From positions 1 to 64,000 of the forward strand of contig DASTWV010000042.1 in NCBI GenBank assembly GCA_035765775.1: a DNA stretch of 64,000 bases, read 5' to 3'. The stretch comes from Actinomycetota bacterium. Its GTDB lineage: Bacteria; Actinomycetota; CADDZG01; JAHWKV01; JAOPZY01. Every line of letters begins with the position of its first letter. Within the stretch, counting starts at the first letter, position 1. Shown here piece after piece: positions 9,599 to 19,498 of the stretch. The translations under genes were made by a program, and so were the position numbers. The notes beneath the pieces are model-generated. The model was not told where the DNA came from and did no database searches. It saw only the letters and a program-made list of their open reading frames with translations.

Positions 9599-11014
9599 AT
9601 GGTGAGTGGCGTGTCCCAGATCGCCCGCGGCGCGGTGCCCGCCCCCGCGCTCGACCTCGCCGCGGCTTTCGCCGCCCGGGGCATCCCCCTGTACCTGGTG
9701 GGGGGATGGGTGCGCGACTCGCTGCTGGGCAAGGCGTCGCCCGACCTCGACTTCGCCACGCCCGCCCCGCCCGAGGTCACCCGGGAGATCTTGGGCTCCT
9801 GGACGAAGGGCACGGTGTGGACCACGGGCATCGAGTTCGGCACGGTGGCCGCCCAGAAGCGGGGCGACCGGGTGGAGGTCACCACCTTCCGCACCGAGCG
9901 CTACGAGCCTGGCTCCCGGAACCCCACGGTGGCCTTCGCCACCGAGCTGGAGACCGACCTCTCCCGGCGCGACTTCACCATCAACGCCATGGCGATCGCG
10001 CTCCCCGGCATCGAGCTGGTGGACCCCTTCCGGGGCCTCGACGACCTCGCCCAGCGCCGGATCCGCACCCCGCTGTCGCCCGAGGTGGCCTTCGGGGACG
10101 ACCCCCTGCGCATGCTGCGCGCGCTCCGATTCGCCTCCAGCCTCGACTTCGAGGTCGACGCCGACGTGCTGGCCGCCATCGGGACGATGCGGGGGCGGCT
10201 GGCGATCGTCTCCCGGGAACGGGTGCGGGACGAGTTCTCCAAGCTGATGCTGGGCCACAGCCCGTCGGCGGCGCTGCGCCTCGCCACCGAGGTGGGCCTG
10301 GCCGACGAGTTCATGCCCGAGCTCTCCCGCCTGCGCCTGGAGCAGGACCCGATCCACCGCCACAAGGACGTGTTCGCCCACACGCTGGCCGTCCTGGACA
10401 ACGCCATCGCCCTGGAGTCCGAGGGCCCCGACCTGGTGCTGCGCCTGGCCGCCCTGTTTCACGACGTCGGCAAGCCCAAGACCCGGGCGATCACCGAGGA
10501 GGGGGTCACCTTCCACCACCACGAGGTGGTGGGGGCGGAGATGACCGAAGTCCGCATGCGCGAGCTGCGCTTCCCCGGCTCGGTCATCGCAGAGGTGCGC
10601 CAGCTGGTCTACCTGCACCTGCGCCTGCACACCTACCGCCTGGGCTGGACGGACAAGGCGGTGCGCCGCTACGTGCGCGACGCCGGGGCGCTGCTGGGCA
10701 AGCTCAACACCCTGGTGCGCTCGGACTGCACGACCCGCAATGAGCGCAAGGCCGCCCAGCTCTCCGCCCGGATGGACCAGCTGGAGGAGCGCATCCGGGA
10801 GCTGGCCGCCCGGGAGGAGCTCATGGCACTCCGGCCGGCGCTCGACGGAGTGCAGGTGATGGAGCATCTCGGCATCCGGCCTGGTCCGCGGGTGGGCCAG
10901 GCACTGGCCTTCCTGATGGAGATCCGGCTGGACGAGGGTGAGATTGGCGAGGAGGAGGCCTACCAGCGCCTCGACGGCTGGTGGGCGGAACAGGACCGGA
11001 AGGAGACCGCATGA
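9599..11014 (+). CDS. cca: CCA tRNA nucleotidyltransferase
   Basis: A 471-aa enzyme that adds or repairs the 3' CCA of tRNAs. The class II polymerase head shows YLVGGWVRDSLLG and the catalytic DLDFAT (about residues 30-52), then RRDFTINAMAI. An HD domain follows (LFHDVGKPKT, about 285), as in many actinobacterial enzymes. ATG at 9599 follows a GGGGGACC purine tract. None of the tRNA 3' ends seen in this window encodes CCA, consistent with need for the enzyme. The stop overlaps the next start in ATGA, so the methyltransferase is probably co-translated. Confidence 0.93.
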   Translation: MVSGVSQIARGAVPAPALDLAAAFAARGIPLYLVGGWVRDSLLGKASPDLDFATPAPPEVTREILGSWTKGTVWTTGIEFGTVAAQKRGDRVEVTTFRTERYEPGSRNPTVAFATELETDLSRRDFTINAMAIALPGIELVDPFRGLDDLAQRRIRTPLSPEVAFGDDPLRMLRALRFASSLDFEVDADVLAAIGTMRGRLAIVSRERVRDEFSKLMLGHSPSAALRLATEVGLADEFMPELSRLRLEQDPIHRHKDVFAHTLAVLDNAIALESEGPDLVLRLAALFHDVGKPKTRAITEEGVTFHHHEVVGAEMTEVRMRELRFPGSVIAEVRQLVYLHLRLHTYRLGWTDKAVRRYVRDAGALLGKLNTLVRSDCTTRNERKAAQLSARMDQLEERIRELAAREELMALRPALDGVQVMEHLGIRPGPRVGQALAFLMEIRLDEGEIGEEEAYQRLDGWWAEQDRKETA

Positions 11015-11787
11015 CCACGGTTCCGTCGCCCCCGGGCGACTGGTACGTGGCGCTCGCCCGCCACTTGGGCGACGCCTACCTCGGCTACGAGTTCACCAAC
11101 GGCACCGCCCAGGAGGTGTCCTTCCTGGCCCAGACCCTCGACACGAAGCCGGGCGAGCGCCTGCTCGACGTCGGGTGCGGGCCGGGCCGGCATGCCATCG
11201 AGTTCGAGAAGCGGGGGCTGAAGGTGGTCGGCGTGGATATCGCCCCCACCTTCATCGCCATGGCCCATAAGCAGGCGGCGGCCTCCGGCGTGGCGCCGTC
11301 CTTCTTCGAGATGGACGCCCGTGAGATGCCCTTCGACAGCGAGTTCGACGTGGCGATCTCGTTGTGCCAAGGGGCATTCGGCCTCGGCCTGGCGGACCTG
11401 CAGATCCTCCGGGGCATGCGCAAAGCGCTGAAGCCGGGCGGCCGGATGGCCCTGGGAGCGGCCAACGTCTTCTACGTGCTGACCCACACGCCGCTGCTCG
11501 GGGCGCCGCTGTCCCCGCCTCCGGTGGGGACCGAGCCGGCAGCGGGCGATTTCGACGCGGTGAAGATGCTGTACCGGGCGCGGGTGGAGGGCATCGTGGG
11601 CGAAGGCGGGGCGCAGGGCACCTTCGACATCTGGAACTCGTGCTACACGCCGCGGGAGCTGGAGTGGATCGCCAATGGCGCCGGGCTGGACCCCGAGGCG
11701 GTGTTCGGCGTCTCGCCGGGCAACTACCACCGGGACCCACCCACCTTCGACGATCCCGAGTTGCTGCTGATCGCCCGCCGGCCATAA
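11011..11787 (+). CDS. SAM-dependent class I methyltransferase
   Basis: A 258-aa methyltransferase with the Rossmann motif I LLDVGCGPGRHAIEF (about residue 46) and acidic motif II VVGVDIAP. ATG at 11011 overlaps the cca stop (ATGA), suggesting translational coupling; a longer GTG-type start upstream would lie inside cca and is unlikely. The substrate is unknown. The genetic link to cca does not prove a tRNA substrate, and I see no RNA-binding domain. Similar stand-alone proteins are annotated only as methyltransferase domain proteins. Confidence 0.83.
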   Translation: MTTVPSPPGDWYVALARHLGDAYLGYEFTNGTAQEVSFLAQTLDTKPGERLLDVGCGPGRHAIEFEKRGLKVVGVDIAPTFIAMAHKQAAASGVAPSFFEMDAREMPFDSEFDVAISLCQGAFGLGLADLQILRGMRKALKPGGRMALGAANVFYVLTHTPLLGAPLSPPPVGTEPAAGDFDAVKMLYRARVEGIVGEGGAQGTFDIWNSCYTPRELEWIANGAGLDPEAVFGVSPGNYHRDPPTFDDPELLLIARRP

Positions 11788-11816
11788 CAACCGAGACCCA
11801 CCAGCGAGTGTCACCG

Positions 11817-14078
11817 GTGAGGCAGCCGGGTTCACCCCTGGGCACCTCCTATGTGCTGGAGGAGGTGATCGGCCGGGGACCCAACGGGGAGGTCTGGAAG
11901 GCCGCCGGACGGGCCCCGGGCCTCCCGGCGGCCATCAAGGTGCTGTCCGCCGATTTGGCCGGGGATCCCGAGCTGGTCAGCCGCTTCCTTGCCGAGCGCT
12001 CCCTCGTGCTGGGGCTGCGCCACCCCAACCTGGTGCGGGTGCGCGACCTGGTGGCCGAGGGCGGGACCCTGGCGATCGTCATGGACCTCGTCCCGGGGGA
12101 GGACCTCCACGCGCTCCTCCGGCGCACCGGCCCGCTGGACCCACGGGCGGCCTGCGGGCTGCTGAGCGGGGTGGCCCGGGCACTCGCCACCGTCCACGCC
12201 GCCGGCCTGGTCCACGGCGACGTCAAGCCCACCAACGTTCTGGTGAACCTCCAGAGCACGCCCCCGGTGGCCCTGCTCACCGACGTGGGCATGGCCACCA
12301 TCGCCCATGCCGGGCCGGGCACCGGACCGGGCACGTCGGAGTACACAGCGCCCGAGCTGGTGAGTGGCGCCCGGCCGACACCGGCGGCCGATCTGTACGC
12401 CTGCGGGGTGGTCCTGTACGAGGCCGTCACCGGACAGCCGCCCTTTCGGGGCGCGGACCCTGACCAGACCCGCCAGCGCCACGTCGAACAGGCCGCCACC
12501 CGGCCGGAGGGTCTGGCCGACGATATGTGGGAGGCCATTGCCAGCCTCCTCGCCAAGTGGCCGGGCAGCCGCCCGGGAGCCGAGGAGGCCGCACTCCATC
12601 TGACGTCCCTGGCCGGAGGGCTGGCACCCTCCCTGCCCGTGGCGTCGCCTGAAGCTGCCCCGGCCCCCGCGGTCGGCCCGCCGGCCCCGGCCCCCGCGGT
12701 CGGCCCGCCACCCGCTCCCGAGCGCCCCGGGGCCCGGGGGCGCCGCCTCCTCCCGCCGACGCTGGGTGCCGGCGCCATCCTGGCGGCAGTTGTGGCCGCC
12801 GCCGTGCTCCTCGGCCGGGGCGGGTCGGCGAGGCCGGCCACCTACCACTTCCCGGCCGAGACCTCGGGAGGGGTCAGCGTGCAGCGCACGTGGGCCCTGG
12901 CCCCGTCCGGCACGCTGACCGAGCAGCTGCAGATCACGAATGCCGGCACCACCACCACCACCGGGGCCAGCTACGACGAGGTCATCCCCAAATCCCTGGC
13001 CGCCACGGCTCGATCGGTCACCTTCAGCCCGCAGCCCCAGACGGTGGTGCGGGCCGATCCGGTCGTGCGCTACACGTTCGGTGGCCTCGCCCCCGGCGAC
13101 TCCCGGGAGGTTGCCTTCACGGTCCACGTCGCCCGGCCCGGGACTCCCGAGCGGCGCCTCGCCAGCCTCGCCGGCGACCAGCGGGCCGCCGAGTCGGCGT
13201 ACCGGGCATCGGGAGCGCCGCCCGTGGCCACGCTCGCCTCGCTGAGCGTCGTCCCGCCGTCGGTCACCATGCAGGTGGGCAAGTCGGCCACTCTTGCGGT
13301 CTCCGGCACCATGAGCGACGGGTCTCCGGCAGCAGCCGGACTGCTTCAGGGCGTCACCTGGACCGCGTCCGCCGCCGGTATCGGGGACGCGACGGGCACC
13401 GTGGTGCGGGCCACTGGCCCGGGCCGGGCCCACTTCACGGCGACGGTAGGGAGTGTACGCGCCGGTTTCGACCTGATCGTGACGGCCGCCAGCCCCACCC
13501 CGAAACCGGACCCGCCCCCGACCAGGCCCGGCCCAACCCCGAAACCGAGCCCGCCTTCGACGAAACCCAGCCCGCCGCCCTCGCCCGACCAGGCCTTCCC
13601 GGCGTGCGCCAAGCCGCCCAGCCCCCAACCGGGCCTGGTCACGGCCACGGTCAACGCCGTGTACCTGTTCCGGCTGTGCAACCCCAAGACCGGGTTCCGC
13701 CTCTACACCACCAGCGCGACCAAGATCGATCAGTACCTGGCCGCCGGCGACGCGCCCGAGGGGATCCTCGCCGTGCTCGCCAGCGTCGCCACCCCGACCG
13801 CGGTCCCGCTCTACGAACTGCAGGACGCCCAGGGGCGCCAGTACATCGCGACGAGCGCACAGCGCATCTCGCAACTGGCTGCCCAGGTGGGGGCGCAGGT
13901 GGTGGGGACCCTCGGTTACGCAGCGCCCAGCACCGGGGCCCCGGGCAGTTCGACCGTGCCGCTCTACGAGCTGGGCAGCACCATGTACGGGTCGATCTAC
14001 ACCCGGGAACCGGGCGAACGCAGCCAGCTCCTCGCCGCGGGGTGGAAGGACCTCGGCATCGTCTACTACGTCCCGTGA
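11817..14078 (+). CDS. Transmembrane Ser/Thr protein kinase with extracellular DUF5648-like domain
   Basis: A protein of about 753 aa. The kinase domain (residues 12-265) has GRGPNGEV, lysine in AAIK (41), catalytic loop HGDVKPTN (about 133) and DVG in place of DFG. The catalytic Asp, Lys and metal Asp are kept, so it is probably active; HGD replaces HRD. After a Pro/Ala linker comes one helix (about 313-335), then an outer part: a conserved YHFPAE...DEVIPKS segment, an Ig-like/Big-type domain (SGTMSDGSPA), a proline linker, and a C-terminal domain (about 597-753) with repeats such as LFRLCNPKTGFRLYTTS and LAAGWKDLGIVYYVP, typical of DUF5648. GTG 11817 is a weak start; GTG 11808 is possible. 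It is a close paralogue of the kinase at 15905. Confidence 0.85.
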   Translation: MRQPGSPLGTSYVLEEVIGRGPNGEVWKAAGRAPGLPAAIKVLSADLAGDPELVSRFLAERSLVLGLRHPNLVRVRDLVAEGGTLAIVMDLVPGEDLHALLRRTGPLDPRAACGLLSGVARALATVHAAGLVHGDVKPTNVLVNLQSTPPVALLTDVGMATIAHAGPGTGPGTSEYTAPELVSGARPTPAADLYACGVVLYEAVTGQPPFRGADPDQTRQRHVEQAATRPEGLADDMWEAIASLLAKWPGSRPGAEEAALHLTSLAGGLAPSLPVASPEAAPAPAVGPPAPAPAVGPPPAPERPGARGRRLLPPTLGAGAILAAVVAAAVLLGRGGSARPATYHFPAETSGGVSVQRTWALAPSGTLTEQLQITNAGTTTTTGASYDEVIPKSLAATARSVTFSPQPQTVVRADPVVRYTFGGLAPGDSREVAFTVHVARPGTPERRLASLAGDQRAAESAYRASGAPPVATLASLSVVPPSVTMQVGKSATLAVSGTMSDGSPAAAGLLQGVTWTASAAGIGDATGTVVRATGPGRAHFTATVGSVRAGFDLIVTAASPTPKPDPPPTRPGPTPKPSPPSTKPSPPPSPDQAFPACAKPPSPQPGLVTATVNAVYLFRLCNPKTGFRLYTTSATKIDQYLAAGDAPEGILAVLASVATPTAVPLYELQDAQGRQYIATSAQRISQLAAQVGAQVVGTLGYAAPSTGAPGSSTVPLYELGSTMYGSIYTREPGERSQLLAAGWKDLGIVYYVP

Positions 14079-14287
14079 GCGGCTGGGCGGTCAAAGGCCG
14101 TTGAGCACCAACGATGTGCCTGGTGCGCTACCTCCGGGGAGGCTGCCCGTACCGCGCCATCGCCACTCCCCTTCTCGACACCCCCGGGCGGTGCCGGCCG
14201 GCACCGCTCTCCAGCGTGAGTATCGAACTCAGGCGATGGTCGGCCTATAGACCATTCGGGTTATAGCGGGGTTATAGTTTGCTCAGG

Positions 14288-15685
14288 TTAGTGGTGGAAA
14301 CCGGTCCTGGTCTGGTCGTTGGGGGTATCGACCCGCTTGCCCAGCCGGTCGGTCACCCGCTTGAGGTCCGCCAGGAGGGCGCCGCCCAGATCCCGGCTGA
14401 AGTCGTCCCGCACCACGATGCGCAGCACCGCCACCTCCTCCAGGTCGGGCGGCATGTGGTAGGCGGGCACCAGCCAGCCGGCAACCCGGATGAGCTCGGA
14501 AATGTCGAAAACGGAGTAGGGAACCCCCTCCCGCAGGCGGAAGGCGAATGCCGGGATGCCCTCGCCCTGGGACACCAGCTCGAAGGGGCCGGCGGCGGCG
14601 ATCTGCTCGGCCAGCCAGCGGGCGTTCTCCCGGCACGACAGCATCACCCGCCGGTACCCGTCGAACCCCAGATGCAGGAAGTTGTAGTACTGGGCCGCCA
14701 CCTGGGCCCCCGGCCGGGAGAAGTTGAGGGCGAAGGTGGGCATCTCGCCGCCCAGGTAGTCCACCTTGAAGACCAACTCCTCGGGGAGGGCGGCCGCATC
14801 CCGCCACACCACCCACCCGACCCCGGGATACACCAGCCCGTACTTGTGGCCCGAGGTGTTGATCGACGCCACCCGGGGGATGGCGAAGTCCCACCGGAGG
14901 TCGGGATCGGCAAACGGGGCGACGAAGGCCCCCGAGGCCCCGTCCACGTGCACCGGGATGTCCCAGCCGTGTTGGGCCTGCACGGCGTCGAGTGCGGTGG
15001 CGATGTCGAGGACCGGCTCGTAGGCGCCGTCGTAGGTGGAGCCAAGGACGGCGACGACGCCGATGGTGTTCTCGTCGCAGTGGGCCACGGCGGCCTCCGC
15101 GGTCAGGTGGGTGGCGCCCGACGGCCCCCCGACCGGGACCAGACGGGCCTCCACGTCCCAGTAGCGGCAGAACTTCTCCCAGCACACCTGGACATTGGCA
15201 CCCATCACCAGGTTCGGCTGGTCGATGGGCTGGTCCGCCGCCGCCCGGGCCTTCCGCCAGCGCCACTTGAGCGCCAGGCCGCCCAGCATGCAGGCCTCGC
15301 TGGAGCCGGTGGTGGAGCATCCGGTGGCCTCCTCGGCGGACGAGGCGTGCCACAGGTCGGCGAGCATGCTGACGCAGCGCCGTTCCAGCTCAGCCGTCTG
15401 GGGGTACTCGTCCTTGTCGATCATGTTCTTGTCGGCGCACTCCACCATCAGCTCGCCCGCCCGGCGGTCCATCCAGGTGGTGACGAACGTGGCGAGGTTC
15501 AGGCGGGCATTGCCGTCCAGCATCAGCTCGTCGTGGATGACCTGGTAGGCGGTCTCCGGGCCCAGGCCCCGGGGGGGCATCCGGAACCGCGGCACCTCAC
15601 CGATCTCCCCGGGGAGGACGAATTGGGGCCGGACGTCGAGCGGGGCCTGGCCCCGCTGACCCGATACGTGGCGGTGCAGTGGCAT
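14288..15685 (-). CDS. gadB: Glutamate decarboxylase (PLP-dependent)
   Basis: A 465-aa enzyme converting glutamate to GABA and CO2 with consumption of a proton. Length matches bacterial GadA/GadB. The PLP lysine is in INTSGHKYGLVYPG (about residue 275), preceded by the HVDGASGAFVAPF cofactor Asp region. TTGSSEACMLGG is the family phosphate-binding stretch. ATG at 15685 has AGAGGAG 7 bp upstream. It is transcribed away from the second kinase and toward the end of the first. No GABA antiporter is adjacent, so use in acid resistance or metabolism is not shown. Confidence 0.95.
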   Translation of the reverse strand: MPLHRHVSGQRGQAPLDVRPQFVLPGEIGEVPRFRMPPRGLGPETAYQVIHDELMLDGNARLNLATFVTTWMDRRAGELMVECADKNMIDKDEYPQTAELERRCVSMLADLWHASSAEEATGCSTTGSSEACMLGGLALKWRWRKARAAADQPIDQPNLVMGANVQVCWEKFCRYWDVEARLVPVGGPSGATHLTAEAAVAHCDENTIGVVAVLGSTYDGAYEPVLDIATALDAVQAQHGWDIPVHVDGASGAFVAPFADPDLRWDFAIPRVASINTSGHKYGLVYPGVGWVVWRDAAALPEELVFKVDYLGGEMPTFALNFSRPGAQVAAQYYNFLHLGFDGYRRVMLSCRENARWLAEQIAAAGPFELVSQGEGIPAFAFRLREGVPYSVFDISELIRVAGWLVPAYHMPPDLEEVAVLRIVVRDDFSRDLGGALLADLKRVTDRLGKRVDTPNDQTRTGFHH

Positions 15686-15904
15686 CGCTCTGCTCCTCTC
15701 TGTGGATCCCCTATCCGCCGGGCCCCTGAGCACGCAGTGCTAGCCCGGGACTTGAGAATCCGGTCTCTCGTGCCGATATCACACAACGATGAAGACTGCA
15801 AGGTTGCCCGCCCTCTCCTGCTCCGCTACGCTCAGGCGGTCTGATGTTCGGACACGCAGCTGCAACCATCGCGCAGGGGGGTCGCCGACCGCCGAGGGTC
15901 TGGC

Positions 15905-18900
15905 GTGATCGCCCGCCCGGCCCCTGCCCCCACGCGCAAAGCTTCCCCCCCCATGGGAGGTCCGGTGCCGGACGAGGGTAAGCCACTCGGCAGCGCCTAC
16001 ATCCTGCACGAGCCCCTGGGCAGCGGTGCCTGGGGCGAGGTGTGGCGGGGCTCCGAGCGCGCCTCCGGGGGGGCCGTCGCCATCAAGATCCTGCGGCCCG
16101 AGTTGGCCCGCGACCCCCAGCTGGTCTCCCGCTTCCTCATGGAGCGCTCGATGCTCGTGGACGTCCGCCACCCCAACCTGGTCAGCGTCCGGGACCTGGT
16201 AGCCGAGGGCGGGAACCTGGCCATCGTGATGGACCTGGTGGAAGGTGGCGACCTGCACTACCTGATCCAGCGGCGCGGCATCCTGGACCCGCGGGAGGCG
16301 TGCGGCCTCCTCGCCGGCGTCGCCAGCGCCCTGGCCACGGTGCACGCCGCCGGCATCGTCCACAGCGACGTCAAGCCCGCCAACATCCTGGTGGACGAGC
16401 GCTTCTCGCCCCCCCGGGCCCGGGTCACCGACTTCGGGCTTGCCGCCCTGGCCGGGACAACCGGGCGCGGGCCCACCGGTACCCCGGAGTACATGGCCCC
16501 CGAGCTGGCCAGCGGCGGCGGGGCCATCGCCGCCACCGACCTGTACGCCTGCGGGGTCGTCATGTACGAGGCGGTCACCGGCGTCCTGCCCTTCGACACG
16601 GGTGGCGACATCAGCGAGATGTTGCGCAGCCACGTCGAGGAGCCTGTTCCCCGGCCGCCCCACCTGCACAACGACGTGTGGGAGGTCATCCGGAGTCTTC
16701 TGGCGAAGTGGCCCGGCTCCCGGCCGACGGCCGCCCAGCTGGCCGAGCGGCTGACCGCCCTCGCCACCGGAGCCACCCCTGCCATGGTCCGCCCGGCGCC
16801 GAGCCCACCACCTGCCCCCAGCCCGGTCGCCGACCCGCGGCCGCCTGCCCGGGGACCGCTCCCGCTGCCGGTGCCGCTGGAGGAGCTCCTGGCCCGCGCC
16901 CAGCAGGCCGCCGAGATGCGGGCTGTGCAGCCGGCCGTGGCACCCGAACCCGTGGCACCCGAGCCCGCTGCCGTAGCCGTTCCGCCGCCGGTAGCCGTTT
17001 CCCTGCCCGCCCCAGTCCAGGCCCCCGTTCAGGCCCCGGTCCAGGCCCCCGTTCAGCCGCCCGTGCAGGCGTTCCCGGCCCCTGTGCCGGTGGCGCCCCC
17101 AGCCCCATCCGCCCCTGCCCCGGCGCCCCTGGCCTCCCCTGCGGTACCCGACGCCATCGTTCCTCAGCCCCTGCCCGCCTACCCGGCCACGCCCGGTGCC
17201 CCCGTCGGAGCTGCCCCAGCTGCCCAAGCGGCGGCGATCCCGCTGGCTGGCAGCGAGGCTCCGGCCGCACCCCCCGCACAGCAACCGGCCGACGAGGCCA
17301 TCACGCCGGACGCAGAGCGCGCTGGGCGGGAGGGCGACCGCATCGAACGGGTGACAAGGGCGGGCGACCGCCGCGACCGCCGCCTGGCGCCCCTCACGCC
17401 GCTCCCGGGGCAGGGTCCCGCAGCGCTCTCGCCGCCTCCGGCGCAGAGAGCCGCCGCCCCCCTCACGCCGCTCCCGGGGCAGCTCCCGGCGGTGCCGGGC
17501 TCGGCTGCGCTGCCTGGCGGCCCGCCATCGCCCGAGCCAGCTGGGCCGCGGGCAGCCATGAACCCGCTGCCCTCGCACCGCGCCCCCATGGCCCGCCCAC
17601 CGAAGGCTCCGATCCCCCGGCAGGCACCGCCGACGCCCCTGCCCCTGCCCGGACCCAAGGCGGAGAAGGCCCCCCCGGCCCCCGCCGGCGAGGCGCCTGG
17701 TGGTCCGGGGTACGCCGATCTCTTCCCGGGGCTGGGCGACAAGCCTGCTGCTCCGAAGAAGCCGGCGGCCCCCCAGCCAGAACCGGAGGCAGCATTCCCC
17801 GACATCGAAGCGGTGATTGCCGCCGCCCCGCCCCTGGTCGCCCCGGTCAAGCGCCCGGCGAAGGCTGCGACCTCGCCGCCCTTCCAGGCGCCCGCCGAGC
17901 GCAGCTCCCGGACCAAGCCTGAACGGACCGGCGGCCCAGCCGGGCTGCGGAGCCGCCTTCCGGTGCTGGCACTGGTCGCCGGCGTGATCATCGCCGTCGT
18001 GATCGCTGCCATCGTGGCCAACCACCGCTCCACCACCCTGTCCACCAACGCCGGTGGATCGACATACCACTTCCCGGCGGCCTCCTACCCCGGACCGGTT
18101 TCCGTCCAGCGCACCTGGTCGCTTTCCGCTTCGGGCGTGCTCTCCGGCCAGGTGGTGATCACCAACGCGTCCAGCGCGGCCGGGGTGACCTACGACGAGG
18201 TCATCCCGAAGTCCGTCGCCGCCAGCGCCGGTGCCGTCACCTTCCAGCCTGCCCCGGCCACCGTGGTGCAGCAGGACCCGGTCGTGGAGTACGCCTTCCC
18301 CAGCCTGGCGCCGGGGGGCTCGGTCACCGTGAGCTACACCGCCCAGGTGACCGCCGCCGGTTCGGCCGCCAGCCAGCTCGCCGCCCTCGCCGCCGACCAG
18401 CGCGCCGCCGAGACCGGCTTCCAAAGGCCCTCGGCCACGTCGGCCAGCCCCAAGCTGGCCAGCCTGTACGCCTCGGCATCGCCCACCGCCATCAAAGTCG
18501 GTGGAACCGCCCACCTGACCGTCACGGGCACGATGAGCGACGGCTCACCGGCCTCCGCCACCATCCTGCAGGGCGTGATCTGGTCCGAGGCACCGACCGG
18601 GATCGTCGTGGTCAGCGGCTCGACCGCCCAGGGCGCAGCCCCCGGCATCACCAAGTTGACCGCAACCGACGCCGGCGTGTCGTCCAGCTTCGGCATGGCG
18701 GTCACCCCGGACACCTCGCCGACGGTGCCCGCCCCCACCCGCGCCCCCGTGATCACGCCCACGCACGCCACCAGCCCGTCCCCCAGCCCCACCGGTCCGG
18801 CACAGGCGGCCTGCATCCAGGCGCAGGCTCCGCCCGAGCCCAGCCCGGTGTCCGGCACGGTGACCAGCGAACCGGTCTACCGCCTGTGCGATCCCCGGAC

Positions 18901-19279
18901 CGGGTTCCGCCTGTACACCAGCAGTCCCGTGGAGTGGAGCACGCTGGCGGGCATGGGCGACGTCAACGAGCCCGCCGACGGCTACGTGGCGATGCAGCAG
19001 GACAGCGGCCTGGTGCCCCTGTACCGGTTGACCGACAGTGAAGGCCGCCAGTTCCTCGCCACCACCAGCCAGGCCGTGAGCAGCCTGGAGGCCCAGGGCG
19101 CCGGCGTCCCGCAGGTCCTCGGGTACGTGCCCCCGACCGGCGGCCTGCCGATCTACGGCGCATCCACCCCGCAGTACGGCGCGGTCTACACCACCGATGC
19201 CGGCGAGCACAGCCGCCTCGTGGGCGCTGGCTGGCACGACCTGGGCGTTGTGGGCACGGTCTTCAGCACCCCGCAGTAG
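15905..19279 (+). CDS. Large transmembrane Ser/Thr protein kinase with extracellular DUF5648-like domain
   Basis: A 1124-aa protein with the same plan as the kinase at 11817. Kinase domain about residues 35-295: GSGAWGEVW, lysine in VAIK (about 60), HSDVKPAN (about 152) and an intact DFG (about 176). A very long Pro/Ala-rich cytoplasmic linker follows (about 300-680), including VQAPVQAPVQ repeats and duplicated APLTPLPGQ segments. One helix (about 685-706) leads to an outer region with YHFPAA, DEVIPKSVAA, SGTMSDGSPA and a C-terminal DUF5648-like domain (about 968-1124). GTG 15905 has GAGGG at fair distance; ATG 15953 is the alternative. It is read divergently from gadB. The ligand of the outer domain is unknown. 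Confidence 0.86.
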   Translation: MIARPAPAPTRKASPPMGGPVPDEGKPLGSAYILHEPLGSGAWGEVWRGSERASGGAVAIKILRPELARDPQLVSRFLMERSMLVDVRHPNLVSVRDLVAEGGNLAIVMDLVEGGDLHYLIQRRGILDPREACGLLAGVASALATVHAAGIVHSDVKPANILVDERFSPPRARVTDFGLAALAGTTGRGPTGTPEYMAPELASGGGAIAATDLYACGVVMYEAVTGVLPFDTGGDISEMLRSHVEEPVPRPPHLHNDVWEVIRSLLAKWPGSRPTAAQLAERLTALATGATPAMVRPAPSPPPAPSPVADPRPPARGPLPLPVPLEELLARAQQAAEMRAVQPAVAPEPVAPEPAAVAVPPPVAVSLPAPVQAPVQAPVQAPVQPPVQAFPAPVPVAPPAPSAPAPAPLASPAVPDAIVPQPLPAYPATPGAPVGAAPAAQAAAIPLAGSEAPAAPPAQQPADEAITPDAERAGREGDRIERVTRAGDRRDRRLAPLTPLPGQGPAALSPPPAQRAAAPLTPLPGQLPAVPGSAALPGGPPSPEPAGPRAAMNPLPSHRAPMARPPKAPIPRQAPPTPLPLPGPKAEKAPPAPAGEAPGGPGYADLFPGLGDKPAAPKKPAAPQPEPEAAFPDIEAVIAAAPPLVAPVKRPAKAATSPPFQAPAERSSRTKPERTGGPAGLRSRLPVLALVAGVIIAVVIAAIVANHRSTTLSTNAGGSTYHFPAASYPGPVSVQRTWSLSASGVLSGQVVITNASSAAGVTYDEVIPKSVAASAGAVTFQPAPATVVQQDPVVEYAFPSLAPGGSVTVSYTAQVTAAGSAASQLAALAADQRAAETGFQRPSATSASPKLASLYASASPTAIKVGGTAHLTVTGTMSDGSPASATILQGVIWSEAPTGIVVVSGSTAQGAAPGITKLTATDAGVSSSFGMAVTPDTSPTVPAPTRAPVITPTHATSPSPSPTGPAQAACIQAQAPPEPSPVSGTVTSEPVYRLCDPRTGFRLYTSSPVEWSTLAGMGDVNEPADGYVAMQQDSGLVPLYRLTDSEGRQFLATTSQAVSSLEAQGAGVPQVLGYVPPTGGLPIYGASTPQYGAVYTTDAGEHSRLVGAGWHDLGVVGTVFSTPQ

Positions 19280-19337
19280 CGTCGCTCGCATCCCGCGCAA
19301 CGGCCCGGCCGGAACCGGTTGACGGGCCGCTGAGGTC

Positions 19338-19374
19338 GGGGACATTTGTCGCGTGCAGTGGGACAAATGTCCCC
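19338..19374. terminator. 13-bp perfect inverted repeat between convergent genes
   Basis: GGGGACATTTGTC (19338-19350) and GACAAATGTCCCC (19362-19374) form a perfect 13-bp stem with an 11-nt loop. It lies between the kinase ending at 19279 and the leftward gene ending at 19499. There is no T tract, so it may be a bidirectional hairpin terminator or a binding site. A third partial copy, GCAAATGTCC, follows at about 19416. Confidence 0.5.
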
Positions 19375-19498
19375 GCGATGATGTCTGCGGCGGCCCCGGG
19401 TTGGCGTCTGACCCGCAAATGTCCTGGCCTGTGCCCTGTTTGAGATCTGTCGACATCAGTCCGGGCCGCCGCTGCGGCTTGACTATCTTAGGAGCATC

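Noticed and set aside
11817-12620. The first kinase as a pseudokinase because of HGD and DVG
   Set aside because: The catalytic Asp, the VAIK-type Lys and the metal-binding Asp and Asn are all kept; the changed positions do not remove catalysis in known kinases.
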